64,000 nt of DNA from Bog-159 sp963738345. Lineage in GTDB: Bacteria > Acidobacteriota > Terriglobia > Bryobacterales > Bryobacteraceae. The stretch is taken from contig CAVTWI010000002.1 of the NCBI GenBank assembly GCA_963738345.1, positions 2,914,001 through 2,978,000 on the forward strand, given 5' to 3'. Numbering within the stretch: the first letter of the stretch is position 1; each line of letters opens with the position of its first letter. Of this stretch, positions 6,436 to 15,498 are shown piece by piece. Made by a program: the position numbers and the translations under genes. The notes under the pieces were generated by a model, which made no database searches, was not told the DNA's origin, and was given only the letters and a program-made list of their open reading frames with translations.

Positions 6436-8841
6436 GTGCATGTGAGCCGCCTTTGGATCTGCCTTCTCTCGCTCCCTCTCGTTGCGGGAACGGTTCCTAA
6501 TCGGTATATCGTCGAACTTACCGGGGAATCCGCGGCTCACTTCATTTCCCGCACAGTGCCCGCCGGGCAGCGGCAGGCCGCGCTCTTGAGTGCTCCTGGA
6601 CTACAGGCACGCGCGCGTGTCCGCCGCGAGCAAGCCTTGCTTCGCGCTCGCCTGCAACGCCGTGGAACCCGCATCGTGGGCGCTTTGGACACGCTGTCGA
6701 ATCGCCTGTTCGTGCAGATGACCGCCGCCCAAGCGGCGCGCCTGCAAAATGAGCCCGGCGTTTTGCGCGTACTACCCGAGCGCACCTACCAACTCACCCT
6801 CGACCATGCCCTGCCCCTGCACAAAGTCCCCCAAGCCTGGAGCCTCGGCGGTGCCTATCCGCAGGGCCAGGGCGCCCGCGTCGGCATGATCGACACCGGT
6901 ATCGAGGTTACTCATCCCGGTTTCAAAGATACTGGATTCCAAGCGCCATCCGGCTTTCCCAAGGCCGGCGCCTCGAGCGACCTCGCTTATACCAATCAGA
7001 AAATCATCGTGGCACGCAGCTATGTCAAACAGTGCCTGGCGGCCGATCCCGATGTCTCGGCGCAAGATGATGTCGGCCACGGAACCGGCACCGCTATGAC
7101 TGCCGCCGGCGTTCAAAACACCGGCCCACTAGCTACCATCACCGGCGTGGCGCCACTCGCGTTCCTGGGCAATTACAAAGTCTTCGGCTCTCCCGGCGTC
7201 AACGATGGAACCAATAGCTGCGCTATCGGTATGGCGGTGGAAGATGCCGTCAACGATGGTATGGATGTGGTCAACCTCAGCCTGGGCGGCCTTCCCGCCC
7301 CACGCGTCGAAGTAGATTCCGAAGTCCAGTTGATTGAGTCCGCGATATCCGTGGGAGTCATCGTCGTAATCGCCGGTGGCAATGCGGGACCCGATCCCAA
7401 TACCATCGGGTCTCCCGGCACGGCGCCATCGGCCATCACCCTGGGCGCTATGAACAACGACCGCTATTTCGCCGCGCCCTTCACCGTGGGCGCTAACGCA
7501 CCTTATCCCGCCATTCCCGGATTCGAAACGCTGCCCACCACTCCGATTACCGCGCCCCTGGTGGATATCTCCACCACTCTCGATACTACCGGCTTGGCCT
7601 GTGCGCCCCTGCCCGCGAACAGTCTGAAAGGCGATATCGCGCTTATCCTGCGCGGCACCTGTACTTTTGAAATCAAGCTGAACTATGCCCAACAGGCCGG
7701 GGCCGTAGCCGCCCTCATCTACACTTACGCATCCAGTCCCGACGCCATCACCATGAGTGTAGGCACCGCCACCCTTCCCGCCGAGATGGTCGACAACGCC
7801 GATGGCTTAGCCATCAAGAAACTGGTAGCATCCCCGGCGCCGGCGACTATGTCGTTCGCGCAATCCGCCTTCTCCACCGACCCCAATGTAATCGCGGCGT
7901 TCTCGTCGCTCGGCCCCAACGTGGACCTCGCCATCAAGCCCGAACTGCTTGCCGTGGGAGAAAACTTCTACACCGCTGGGCAGACCACCGATGCCGCGGG
8001 TGAGCTTTATAACGCCGCGGGCTACGTCATCTCGCAGGGCACCAGTTATTCCACGCCCCTGGTAACCGGCGCGGCCGCCGCGCTTAAAGCCGCGCGCCCA
8101 GGTTTGACGCCGCTCGAATATAAGTCACTGCTGGTGAATAGTGCCGCGCCCGCGTTCACAGGCCAGGCACAGCCCGTGCAAAGTTCGGGCGCCGGAGTGC
8201 TCGACCTGAACGCCGCTGTGTTTGCCACGCTTGCCGCCAATCCGTCAACAGTAAGCTTCGGCGTCGGCCCCGGCGCCGCCCCGTTCCTCACCACTGTGCG
8301 ATTGTCCAACCTCGGCTATCTAAACGACACCTTCCAAGTGTCCGTAGCGCCAGCCGCAGGTAGCCCCGCGCCAGTGCCTGCTACCACCACCGTACAACTC
8401 AACGCCGGTACATACTTCGATCTTTCGTTCACCATGACGGTCTCCGGTCTGCTGCCCGGCCACTATGAAGGATTCATCGAAATTCAGGGGTCGCACTCCG
8501 CCACCGTTACCCGCATTCCTTACTGGTACGGTGTAGCCTCGTCCACGCCTGCGTACATCAACGTTCTGTATGCTGTGTCCCAAGCCAATGCCGGAGCTGA
8601 ATCCGACAACGCTATTTTATTTCGCGTCACCGACGCTTCCGGCATCGTCCCGACAGGCGTCACGCCCACAGTAACCGTAACCTCCGGCACGGGCAGCGTG
8701 CTGTCCGTGAACTCGCAGGACGCCTACTATCCCGGCGTATGGAGCGCCAACGTCCGCATGGGAGCAGCCGCCGGCAGCAGTAACGTCTTCCAAATCCAGG
8801 CCGGGTCCCTCACCCAGTCGGTTACCATTCTTTCCCACTAA
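6436..8841 (+). CDS. Secreted subtilisin-like (S8) serine protease with PA insert
   Basis: 801 residues from a GTG. A signal peptide (residues 1-19) is followed by an inhibitor-I9-like propeptide (PNRYIVELTG to VLRVLPE). The catalytic domain shows the full triad: Asp153 in GMIDTGIEVTHPG, His215 in VGHGTGTAM and Ser537 in GTSYSTPLVTGAAA, with the oxyanion Asn316 in AGGNAGPD. A protease-associated insert occupies about residues 370-470 (GDIALILRGTCTFEIK, AGAVAALIY). Two beta-sandwich regions follow (about 590-690 and 700-801), the last with an Ig-like PTVTVTSGTGS strand. Such enzymes digest extracellular protein. It is probably an exported nutrient-acquiring protease. Confidence 0.95.
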   Translation: MHVSRLWICLLSLPLVAGTVPNRYIVELTGESAAHFISRTVPAGQRQAALLSAPGLQARARVRREQALLRARLQRRGTRIVGALDTLSNRLFVQMTAAQAARLQNEPGVLRVLPERTYQLTLDHALPLHKVPQAWSLGGAYPQGQGARVGMIDTGIEVTHPGFKDTGFQAPSGFPKAGASSDLAYTNQKIIVARSYVKQCLAADPDVSAQDDVGHGTGTAMTAAGVQNTGPLATITGVAPLAFLGNYKVFGSPGVNDGTNSCAIGMAVEDAVNDGMDVVNLSLGGLPAPRVEVDSEVQLIESAISVGVIVVIAGGNAGPDPNTIGSPGTAPSAITLGAMNNDRYFAAPFTVGANAPYPAIPGFETLPTTPITAPLVDISTTLDTTGLACAPLPANSLKGDIALILRGTCTFEIKLNYAQQAGAVAALIYTYASSPDAITMSVGTATLPAEMVDNADGLAIKKLVASPAPATMSFAQSAFSTDPNVIAAFSSLGPNVDLAIKPELLAVGENFYTAGQTTDAAGELYNAAGYVISQGTSYSTPLVTGAAAALKAARPGLTPLEYKSLLVNSAAPAFTGQAQPVQSSGAGVLDLNAAVFATLAANPSTVSFGVGPGAAPFLTTVRLSNLGYLNDTFQVSVAPAAGSPAPVPATTTVQLNAGTYFDLSFTMTVSGLLPGHYEGFIEIQGSHSATVTRIPYWYGVASSTPAYINVLYAVSQANAGAESDNAILFRVTDASGIVPTGVTPTVTVTSGTGSVLSVNSQDAYYPGVWSANVRMGAAAGSSNVFQIQAGSLTQSVTILSH

Positions 8842-8855
8842 ACGCGCCACCGCAC

Positions 8856-8883
8856 TTGCCCCACCCCGCGATTAGCCTATAAT
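8856..8883 (+). promoter_or_regulatory. Putative leaderless promoter of greA
   Basis: TTGCCC (8856-8861), a 16-base spacer and a perfect TATAAT (8878-8883). The GTG start of greA is six bases downstream, where transcription would normally begin, and there is no ribosome-binding site between. Confidence 0.5.
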
Positions 8884-8889
8884 TGTCCT

Positions 8890-9366
8890 GTGGGAGCGAA
8901 CGAAGTTAAAAAGAAATTGCAAGATGAAATCACCTTGCTCGAGTATGAACTGCGCAACGAATTGCCCCGGGAGATCCTGAAGGCCCGCCTGCATGGCGAC
9001 CTTAGCGAAAATGCCGAGTATCACGCTGCGAAGGACCGCCAGGGCTTCGTGAATGCGCGCTTGAACCAGTTGAAACATCGGCTGGCTGAGATGAGCATGG
9101 TGGATTTCACCAAGATTCCGCACGGCAAAGTCGGCCTGGGTTCCACCGTCGTGGTTCTGGATACCACGAAAGACGAAGAAATCACCTACTTCCTGGTGAC
9201 CACCGAGGAAGCCGACGCCGCCAACGGCAAGGTCTCCACAAGTTCCCCCATCGGCCGCGCCTTGTTAGGCAAAGAACCCGGAGATACCGTCCGTGTCCAA
9301 TTGCCGGGCGGTTCGCGGGAGATGGAAATTCTGAAACTGACCACCATCCACGAGGCTGTGGAGTAA
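8890..9366 (+). CDS. greA: Transcription elongation factor GreA
   Basis: 158 residues, the normal length. GreA rescues backtracked RNA polymerase by stimulating transcript cleavage through its coiled-coil tip in the secondary channel. The N-terminal coiled coil carries the acidic tip HGDLSENAEYHAAKDRQ (about residues 36-52). The C-terminal FKBP-like domain shows GSTVVVLD, SPIGRALLGKEPGD and the ending EILKLTTI. The GTG at 8890 is the only workable start, because the next in-frame Met lies inside the coiled coil. The start sits six bases from a TATAAT box with no Shine-Dalgarno, suggesting a leaderless mRNA. The phosphatidyltransferase gene begins 3 bp after the stop. Confidence 0.95.
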   Translation: MGANEVKKKLQDEITLLEYELRNELPREILKARLHGDLSENAEYHAAKDRQGFVNARLNQLKHRLAEMSMVDFTKIPHGKVGLGSTVVVLDTTKDEEITYFLVTTEEADAANGKVSTSSPIGRALLGKEPGDTVRVQLPGGSREMEILKLTTIHEAVE

Positions 9367-9369
9367 GCC

Positions 9370-9999
9370 ATGACTTACACGCGCGCGATTGGTATTGTCT
9401 TTGGCGCCGCCATTGACCGTATTGTCCGTTGGCTTGCCCTGTCCCGTATCCACCCCAACGTGCTCACGTTCCTGGGCCTGGTAATCAACATAGTGGCCGC
9501 ATATCTGTTTGCCGCCGGCAACTTTCGTTGGGCCGGAGTGGTAGTAGTAGGAGCCGGGCTATTCGATATGGTGGACGGCCGCGTGGCCCGCCAAACCAAT
9601 CGCGTCACCCGCTTCGGCGGCTTCTTTGACTCCGTACTGGACCGCTATTCCGACCTCGCCCTGTTGATGGGACTGTTGGTCTATTACGCGTCCATCAACC
9701 GCTTCTTCTATGTCGTCCTGACTGCCATCGTCATGACCGGATCCGTGATGGTGAGTTACACCCGCGCCCGTTCGGAGAACACGATTCCCAAGTGTAAGGT
9801 GGGTTTCTTGGAGCGCCCCGAACGCGTCGTACTGTTGATTATCGGCGCTCTGTTCGACCGCATGGCTCCCGTCCTCTGGGTAATCGCAGTCTTATCCAAC
9901 CTGACCGTGATTCATCGCATGACCTTCACCTGGCAGGAAACGAAACGGCTGGAAGAAGCTCAAACTACGGTCCACATGCGGGTAAATACGGCAAGCTAA
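9370..9999 (+). CDS. CDP-alcohol phosphatidyltransferase
   Basis: 209 residues. The diagnostic motif DGxxARxxxxxxxxGxxxDxxxD is intact at about residues 73-95 (DGRVAR, FGGFFDSVLD). Four to six membrane segments are visible, including LTFLGLVINIVAAYLFAAG and FYVVLTAIVMTGSVM. The enzyme moves a phosphatidyl group from CDP-diacylglycerol to an alcohol in the inner membrane. The single-domain layout and the KVGFLERPERVVLLIIG segment resemble phosphatidylglycerophosphate or phosphatidylinositol-phosphate synthases. The acceptor cannot be fixed. It is likely cotranscribed with greA and is convergent with acpS. Confidence 0.9.
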   Translation: MTYTRAIGIVFGAAIDRIVRWLALSRIHPNVLTFLGLVINIVAAYLFAAGNFRWAGVVVVGAGLFDMVDGRVARQTNRVTRFGGFFDSVLDRYSDLALLMGLLVYYASINRFFYVVLTAIVMTGSVMVSYTRARSENTIPKCKVGFLERPERVVLLIIGALFDRMAPVLWVIAVLSNLTVIHRMTFTWQETKRLEEAQTTVHMRVNTAS

Positions 10000-10009
10000 G
10001 AGTCGCCCG

Positions 10010-10387
10010 TCAGTTTTCAAGAATCACGTGCGCCATGCCCAGTTCCGACGTATGTGTGAGCGACAGAGCCACTGACTTCACCCCTAGCGCCTCGGCAAAA
10101 CGCGCCGCTTGACCGTGAAAGCGAAGTGTAGGCTTTCCGGACGGTAGATTAGCGACTTCAAAATCCTGCCAGCGTACGCCCCTGCGCCAACCTGTACCGA
10201 TCGCTTTCATGCCCGCTTCCTTGGCTGCAAACCGCGCCGCGAAGCGTTCGTACTTATTGGCCTTGCGCTCTACATACGCGATTTCCGCGGGAGTATAAAT
10301 CCGGTCGATGAAGCGCGCTCCGTAGCGCTCGATCGCCGCCCGTATCCGCGGCACTTCCGCCAGATCTACTCCCGTGCCTACGATCAC
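10010..10387 (-). CDS. acpS: Holo-[acyl-carrier-protein] synthase
   Basis: 125 residues, normal for the family. It transfers 4'-phosphopantetheine from CoA to a serine of acyl carrier protein, activating fatty-acid synthesis. GTGVDLAEVPRI (residues 4-15) holds the Mg-binding Asp, and RFAAKEAGMKAIG (about 54-66) holds the second ligand Glu. SLTHTSELGMAHVI closes the protein. The GTG start is preceded by AAGGAG five bases upstream. It ends 10 bp from the convergent phosphatidyltransferase gene, so both lipid genes sit side by side but are not in one operon. Confidence 0.95.
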   Translation of the reverse strand: MIVGTGVDLAEVPRIRAAIERYGARFIDRIYTPAEIAYVERKANKYERFAARFAAKEAGMKAIGTGWRRGVRWQDFEVANLPSGKPTLRFHGQAARFAEALGVKSVALSLTHTSELGMAHVILEN

Positions 10388-10456
10388 TTCCGCTCCTTAG
10401 CGCCATGGGGCAGGCTCTATCCACCTGCCTCTCTGGCGTCACTGACTCCCCCTATT

Positions 10457-10735
10457 TCAGGCCTTACTCGCGGCCACTTTCTTCCGATGCTCGGCCCAAC
10501 GCTTCTTCTGCGCGGCAGCGATGCGCTTGCGCGCGGCGGCGCTCAGCACACGCTTCTTAGGCTCGCCTTCGCTCTTAGCTACCGCCGCAGTTCCCGTTGA
10601 CTTGCTTCCGCCTAGTTGCGCTTGAATCTCTTTTATCTTTGCTGTGATGCGCTCTTTCTCAAGTTCATAGCCTATGAGCGCCATTTGCAGAGTTGTGTGA
10701 TCTGATGATGTTGTTGTCGCTTTGCCTCTTGGCAT
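10457..10735 (-). CDS. Small basic hypothetical protein
   Basis: 92 residues. A short coiled coil (IGYELEKERITAKIKEIQAQL, split by no proline) precedes a linker and a very basic tail, RVLSAAARKRIAAAQKKRW. This LS-x-AAR-x-RIAAAQ-x-RWA block recurs in many small acidobacterial proteins and looks nucleic-acid binding, but I know of no proven function. GAGGGAG lies about eight bases before the ATG. It is transcribed divergently from dtd. Nucleoid or RNA association is a guess from charge only. Confidence 0.6.
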   Translation of the reverse strand: MPRGKATTTSSDHTTLQMALIGYELEKERITAKIKEIQAQLGGSKSTGTAAVAKSEGEPKKRVLSAAARKRIAAAQKKRWAEHRKKVAASKA

Positions 10736-10768
10736 TGGTTTCTCCCTCGGACACTATATCATAAGTTG

Positions 10769-10798
10769 TTACGAAAACCATTACTCCATGGGTATAAT
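10769..10798 (+). promoter_or_regulatory. Putative promoter of dtd
   Basis: A perfect TATAAT (10793-10798) is preceded, across an 18-base spacer, by a weak -35 match TTACGA (10769-10774). The region is AT-rich and lies between two divergent genes. A leader of about 50 bases before dtd would result. Confidence 0.45.
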
Positions 10799-10856
10799 AT
10801 TCTGTCGAAACCAATTGAATCGTAGTCAGAGCAAACCAAATTAGGTAGATTCACTC

Positions 10857-11321
10857 ATGCGAGTCGTAATCCAACGGGTAAAAGAGGCGCGCGTCGAAGT
10901 CCAAGGACAAGTAACAGGAGCTATTGGACCCGGTCTGCTAGTCCTGCTTGGAATCGCAACATCCGATTCCGCTGAAGATGTGGAGTACCTCGTGAGAAAA
11001 GTACTACAACTCAGGATCTTCCCCGATGACAAGGGCAAGATGAATCGAAGTGTCCTCGATTCAGGTGGTAGTCTCCTGATAGTCTCGCAGTTTACCCTTT
11101 ACGGAGATTGCAGCAGAGGCCGCCGCCCCAGTTTTGACTTAGCCGCCAGCCCCGACAAAGCCGCCAGCCTCTATGATTACTTCGTAAAGGTCGCCCGCGA
11201 ATCATCCATACACGTCGAAACTGGCGTATTCCAGGCCTCCATGCAGGTCCACCTGGTGAATGACGGCCCAGTGACTCTTATTTGCGACTCACCCATTGCC
11301 GTTGAGGACTGCCCCTTCTAG
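10857..11321 (+). CDS. dtd: D-aminoacyl-tRNA deacylase
   Basis: 154 residues. It removes D-amino acids wrongly attached to tRNA. Both active-site signatures are present: SQFTLYGD (about residues 78-85) and the cross-subunit motif NDGPVTL (about 139-145). RVKEARVEV and GLLVLLGI open the fold as usual. The gene looks somewhat less GC-rich than its neighbours. Its stop overlaps the stop of the convergent amidohydrolase by four bases. Confidence 0.95.
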   Translation: MRVVIQRVKEARVEVQGQVTGAIGPGLLVLLGIATSDSAEDVEYLVRKVLQLRIFPDDKGKMNRSVLDSGGSLLIVSQFTLYGDCSRGRRPSFDLAASPDKAASLYDYFVKVARESSIHVETGVFQASMQVHLVNDGPVTLICDSPIAVEDCPF

Positions 11322-12601
11322 CGCGCCAGATACTTCTCGTACAGCCGGTGGTGTTTGTTTTCTAAATCCACCAGACTGCCCTTAATGTACACTTGCTTGA
11401 TCTGCGTACGCGTCTCCAGCGGATCGCCGTCCGTCACAATCAAATCCGCCCACTTGCCTTTCTCTATCGATCCAAGTTCGTCCCCCACACCCCAAATCTG
11501 TGCCGGGTACAGCGTCACTGCCTTCAACGCTTCCTCCCGAGGTAATCCGAACCCAACCGCCGCCGCCGCTTCAAATGGCAGATTGCGGGGATTATCCTGG
11601 TCGCCCGGCCCGAAACTTGCAAATGCGAATGAAACCCCACCCTTCCATAACTCACCCGGGATCGTAAATGGCTTGTCATACGGATCGTCTTCTTCATCCG
11701 GCAAACGTAACGTCGGCTCCAGGATCACCGGGATGTTATGCGCTTTCAACTCAGCGGCTACTTTCCACGCCTCCGTGCCCCGCTCCAGGATCATCCGCAC
11801 TTTCTGCTTATCCGCGAAAGCCATCGCTTCCTTGATCGCCTTCTCTTTCTCCGCCCGGATCAACATCGGTACCCTGCCGTCTAAGACCGGCAGCATAGCC
11901 TCCAACCGCAAATCCGTCTTGAAATCCGCACCCACCGCTGCTTTGGCTTGCCGGTAACGTCGCGCCGATTCCATGAAGTCGTTTAACTCGCGAATATGCT
12001 GCTCATACCTCTTCTTTGCATCGCTATACGCCGACCCGCGTTCCGCATCGCCCCCCCCAAACCGGCCGGACGGCATCTGAATGTGTGGGAATTCCAGACG
12101 CATGGCTGCGGACGGCAGGATGCACATATCATCCATAGTCCAGCCGCTCAAATGCATCAACACACTTTGTCCCGCGATAATTCCTCCGCCCGGACTCGTA
12201 ATCACGCTGGTGATGCCATTCGCGCGAGTCACTGGTATATGTTCGCTAGCCGGATTCACCGCGCTGGCCGCCCGTAACTGCGGCTTGAACAACCCGATAT
12301 CTGCGATATCGTTCATTTCCCGGACGGCTCCGATTTCCGACAGTCCAATTTCGCTGGCCGAATCAATCATCCCCGGATAGATGTGCAGGCCCTTCAACTC
12401 CACCACCCGCGTACCCTTGGGAGCCGTTATATGTGCGCCTGCCTCAACAATCCGGCCGTCCCGAATCAACACCGCGCCGTCTGCTATGTCCGGGCCGGAC
12501 ACTGTATGTACCGTCGCGCCCCGTAAGAGTACACTGTCCGCCGAAGCCGCCCGCAGAGATACTACCGTCAGTAGGACAGTCACTAGCGCCGTATTCTTCA
12601 T
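11318..12601 (-). CDS. Secreted amidohydrolase-fold protein, lacks HxH metal motif
   Basis: 427 residues with a signal peptide (KNTALVTVLLTVVSLRAASA). The imidazolonepropionase-like fold is evident: VLIRDGRIVEAGAHI, GLHIYPGMIDSAS, and a late GSIEKGKWADLIVTDGDPLE. In active family members the PGxID segment continues as xHxH, but here it is SAS, and no replacement His pair is seen. The protein therefore probably cannot hold the usual binuclear metal. It is the last gene of a three-gene run, and its ATG overlaps the previous stop (ATGA). It could be a non-catalytic subunit of the middle gene product. That pairing is inference. Confidence 0.85.
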   Translation of the reverse strand: MKNTALVTVLLTVVSLRAASADSVLLRGATVHTVSGPDIADGAVLIRDGRIVEAGAHITAPKGTRVVELKGLHIYPGMIDSASEIGLSEIGAVREMNDIADIGLFKPQLRAASAVNPASEHIPVTRANGITSVITSPGGGIIAGQSVLMHLSGWTMDDMCILPSAAMRLEFPHIQMPSGRFGGGDAERGSAYSDAKKRYEQHIRELNDFMESARRYRQAKAAVGADFKTDLRLEAMLPVLDGRVPMLIRAEKEKAIKEAMAFADKQKVRMILERGTEAWKVAAELKAHNIPVILEPTLRLPDEEDDPYDKPFTIPGELWKGGVSFAFASFGPGDQDNPRNLPFEAAAAVGFGLPREEALKAVTLYPAQIWGVGDELGSIEKGKWADLIVTDGDPLETRTQIKQVYIKGSLVDLENKHHRLYEKYLAR

Positions 12602-13964
12602 TGCGCACCTCCCGGATCTTCGCCCTTCTTATCCTCGCCTGAATCCGGCTTCTTACGGTCTTTCTTCTCCTGCGCCTTCCCCTTATCGATCAAAGCTTTC
12701 TTGCGCGCCTCCTTTGCCGGACGTTCTTCCAAATCCTTTTCCCGGTCAAAATACAACTCTCCGTCGATAAACACTTTCTCCACCTTGGCGTAATTGGATA
12801 GCGGATGTTTGTCGAAAATAGTCAGGTCCGCATCCTTGCCCGGCTCGATCGATCCCACCCGCCCTTCAATGCCCAGTTGCTTTGCCGGATTAATAGTCAC
12901 TAGCGACAACGCCTCAGTCTCGCTCAGTCCGCCGTATTTCATGGCCTTGGCGGCTTCCGTATTCAAGTGGCGCATCAATTCGGCGGAATCCGAGTTCAAC
13001 GAAACCAGCACGCCCTTCCGCACCATAATCGCCGCGTTATACGGAATCGCATCATATGCTTCCGCTTTATACGCCCACCAGTCGCTGAAAGTTGACGCAC
13101 CCACGCCGTGTGCGGCGATCTCCCGAGCTACCTTATAACCTTCCAACACATGTTGCAGTGTCCGTACCTTAAACCCGAAATCGTCGGACACTCGCAACAG
13201 CATCAGAATCTCATCCGCGCGGTAACAATGCGCATGCACATAGCGCTTACCTTCCAATACTTCCACTAGCGGCTCTAGTTTCAAGTCGCGCCGCGGTGGG
13301 ATCGCCTGCTCGTGCCGGTCTAACTTCGCCTGGTAATCGCGCCATTCCTTCTGGTAAGCCTGTGCCTGTGTGAATGCCTCGCGAATCACGTCTTCCACGC
13401 CCATCCGGCTGGCGGGATACCGTAGCCCTGGCGACGCGCCGAAGCCTCCCCCGGCGATCCCGACCGCTTCACATTCTCTCCCAGTGCGAACTTGATGCCC
13501 GGCATGGCGCCTTCGAACTTCAGACCTTCGGCGTCCTTGCCCCATCGCATCTTCATCACCTGGCACTTACCGCCGATCGGATTGGCGCTCCCGTGCAACA
13601 CATTAGCCGTAGTCACACCGCCCGCCAGCGCGCGATAAATATCCGGATCGTCCGGATTGATGACGTCCTCAATCCCTACCATCGACGACACCGCCACCGC
13701 GCCTTCGTTGATACTATCGGCCGCGATGTGCGAGTGGCAGTCAATGATACCGGGCATCACATACTGCCCGCCCGCGTCCACCACCCGCGCGCCGTCCGGT
13801 ACCAACACCTTCTCGCCGGCTTCCACAATCTTGCCGTCCCGAATCAAAATCGACCCTTGAAACGTCCCCTTGGTCACCGTGAGGATGGTCGCGTTCCGGA
13901 TCACCGTGGTCTGCGCCGCCACCAGCGGCAGCGCCGTCAGTAACAACCATGCGTAGCGCGTCAT
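12598..13964 (-). pseudogene. Secreted amidohydrolase with intact HxH, split by a frameshift
   Basis: Two frames together make one amidohydrolase of about 455 residues. The first half (13964 to 13386) has a signal peptide, MPGIIDCHSHIAAD with the metal-binding HxH, and GGVTTANVLHGSANPIGG. The second half (in frame from about 13450 to 12598) continues with RYPASRMGVEDVIREAF, YVHAHCYRADEI, VSLNSDSAELMRH and GSIEPGKDADLTIFDKHP. Adding one G to a five-G run (plus-strand C run at 13448-13452) joins them exactly. Either a base was lost in the genome or in the assembly. The gene overlaps both neighbours by ATGA, and it is the only one of the three with a full metal site. The C-terminus is a charged Lys/Asp/Glu tail. 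Confidence 0.85.
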
Positions 13965-15298
13965 TCCACACCTCCCGTCGGCCGTGTGCCCCGCTCGCCC
14001 GGCGGAGCGGACTCCGCGACAGGTTCGTACTGCGCGCCGTCAATGTAAATGTATTGGATCTTGGCTTTGTCGTCGAACAAACTGCCCTTCACCACCACCA
14101 GATTGGCAATCTTGCCCGGCTCGATCGACCCCACCCGGTCGGCCACTCCGTAGATCTCTGCCGCGCTCAGTGTAAGCGCCCGTACCGCGCCCGCTTCGCT
14201 CAACCCCGCGTCTACCGCGCGCTTCAAAGCCTTCCGCACATCCTTGGCCGCCGTTCCACCCGAGTAGAACGCAAACTTGGCGCCCGCCTTTTCAAACGCC
14301 GCCGGAGTAGACGGTGCGAGATCCCGTAATTCTAATGTGCGCAGAGTTTCCTCCTGGTCCGGATCCGCGTCCTTCGACTTCTCCGGCCACTTCAAACTCA
14401 CCAGAATCGGCACGCCCGCCTTAGCCACGCGGTCCGCGACCTTGTAACCTTCGTGGCCTCCGTACAACACCGCCGGGCGTTTTAACTCCGCAGAAAAGTG
14501 GATCATGCGGTCCAGTTGCTTCGCATTATCCGCCGGCAACAACATCCGCGGCGATTCCAGCAAGCCTTCCACGGCACGATCGTAATTCGGCCGCTTCTGG
14601 CCCACTGGATGACTGCTGTAAGCCGCCATCTGTAGCTTGTAGTGATCCGCATCGAGCGAGACCTGCCGGATATAAGCGATTACGCCCATCAACGACCCCG
14701 GATACGTCCCGAAACCGTGCGAACTCAGAGTGACGTACTGGCCTACCGGCGACGTAACCACCATGCGGCCCTGCTTCTCTCCGGAAAGGTTCAGAAACGC
14801 GCCTTCGCCCGCAAAAATTCCCGTCGCTGGGAATGCCGCCACCGACGTGAAACCCGCACTCCGCGCTTCCTCGATCCGTTTGTCCGCCGGATTCAATAGG
14901 TCTGCCGCCCGTACCCACGTCGTAGTAAAAGGCCGGAATTCCGGACCTTGCTCCAGCGGCACCGGCAGATCCTGTCCGCTAGGTCGTGCCGCCGGCGCGG
15001 CCTCCGCTCGCGGTGTGGCAGTCTGCCCGGTCGGCTCCGTCAGTCCGACCGTGCTCAGCGCATCGATCATCCCCGGATAGATCGTGTCACCCTGTGCATC
15101 GATCACCCACGCGTCTTTCGGTAGGTCGATATTCTCGCCCACCGCCTCAATAAGCCCGTTGCGCAGCAGTACCGTTCCCTTCTCCAACAAAGGGCCATTA
15201 ACGGTTACCACGCGCGCGCCGCGAAGCGCAATCGGGCCGGGCGCTTGGGCATAGGTTAAAGATGCCGCGGCCAGCAGCACCATAATCAGGTTTTTCAT
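13961..15298 (-). CDS. Secreted amidohydrolase-fold protein, lacks HxH metal motif
   Basis: 445 residues from the ATG at 15298. The frame is open to 15373, but the signal peptide (KNLIMVLLAAASLTYAQ) starts here. Family features are VLLRNGLIEAVGENI, DTIYPGMIDALSTVG, VAAFPATGIFAG, PAVLYGGHEGYK and GSIEPGKIANLVVVKGS. As in the third gene of the run, the PGMID segment is followed by ALS and not HxH. It is the first gene of the run, and ATGA overlap with the next suggests translational coupling. Probably exported. A catalytic role is doubtful, and a structural partner role is possible. Confidence 0.85.
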   Translation of the reverse strand: MKNLIMVLLAAASLTYAQAPGPIALRGARVVTVNGPLLEKGTVLLRNGLIEAVGENIDLPKDAWVIDAQGDTIYPGMIDALSTVGLTEPTGQTATPRAEAAPAARPSGQDLPVPLEQGPEFRPFTTTWVRAADLLNPADKRIEEARSAGFTSVAAFPATGIFAGEGAFLNLSGEKQGRMVVTSPVGQYVTLSSHGFGTYPGSLMGVIAYIRQVSLDADHYKLQMAAYSSHPVGQKRPNYDRAVEGLLESPRMLLPADNAKQLDRMIHFSAELKRPAVLYGGHEGYKVADRVAKAGVPILVSLKWPEKSKDADPDQEETLRTLELRDLAPSTPAAFEKAGAKFAFYSGGTAAKDVRKALKRAVDAGLSEAGAVRALTLSAAEIYGVADRVGSIEPGKIANLVVVKGSLFDDKAKIQYIYIDGAQYEPVAESAPPGERGTRPTGGVE

Positions 15299-15441
15299 GG
15301 CTAAAGAGGGATAAACAGGAATGATAGTACATTTGGAGCGGAAACGGTATTTTTGCTTGCAACAACCGTGCACAGTGAGGCAAGCTAACTGAGTGCTCGC
15401 CCATGCAGTTCAACTGGTGAAAGATCACCTTTGCCGAGTTC

Positions 15442-15478
15442 GGGGACGCCGCATCAATCAATGACGAATGCCGTCCCC
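15442..15478. repeat. Inverted repeat downstream of the chemotaxis receptor gene
   Basis: GGGGACG (15442-15448) pairs with CGTCCCC (15472-15478). The hairpin lies about 20 bases beyond the receptor stop codon on the minus strand. There is no U-tract, so it is at best a weak terminator or an mRNA-stabilising hairpin. Confidence 0.4.
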
Positions 15479-15498
15479 TTTAAAGTTAAATCCTCCGC

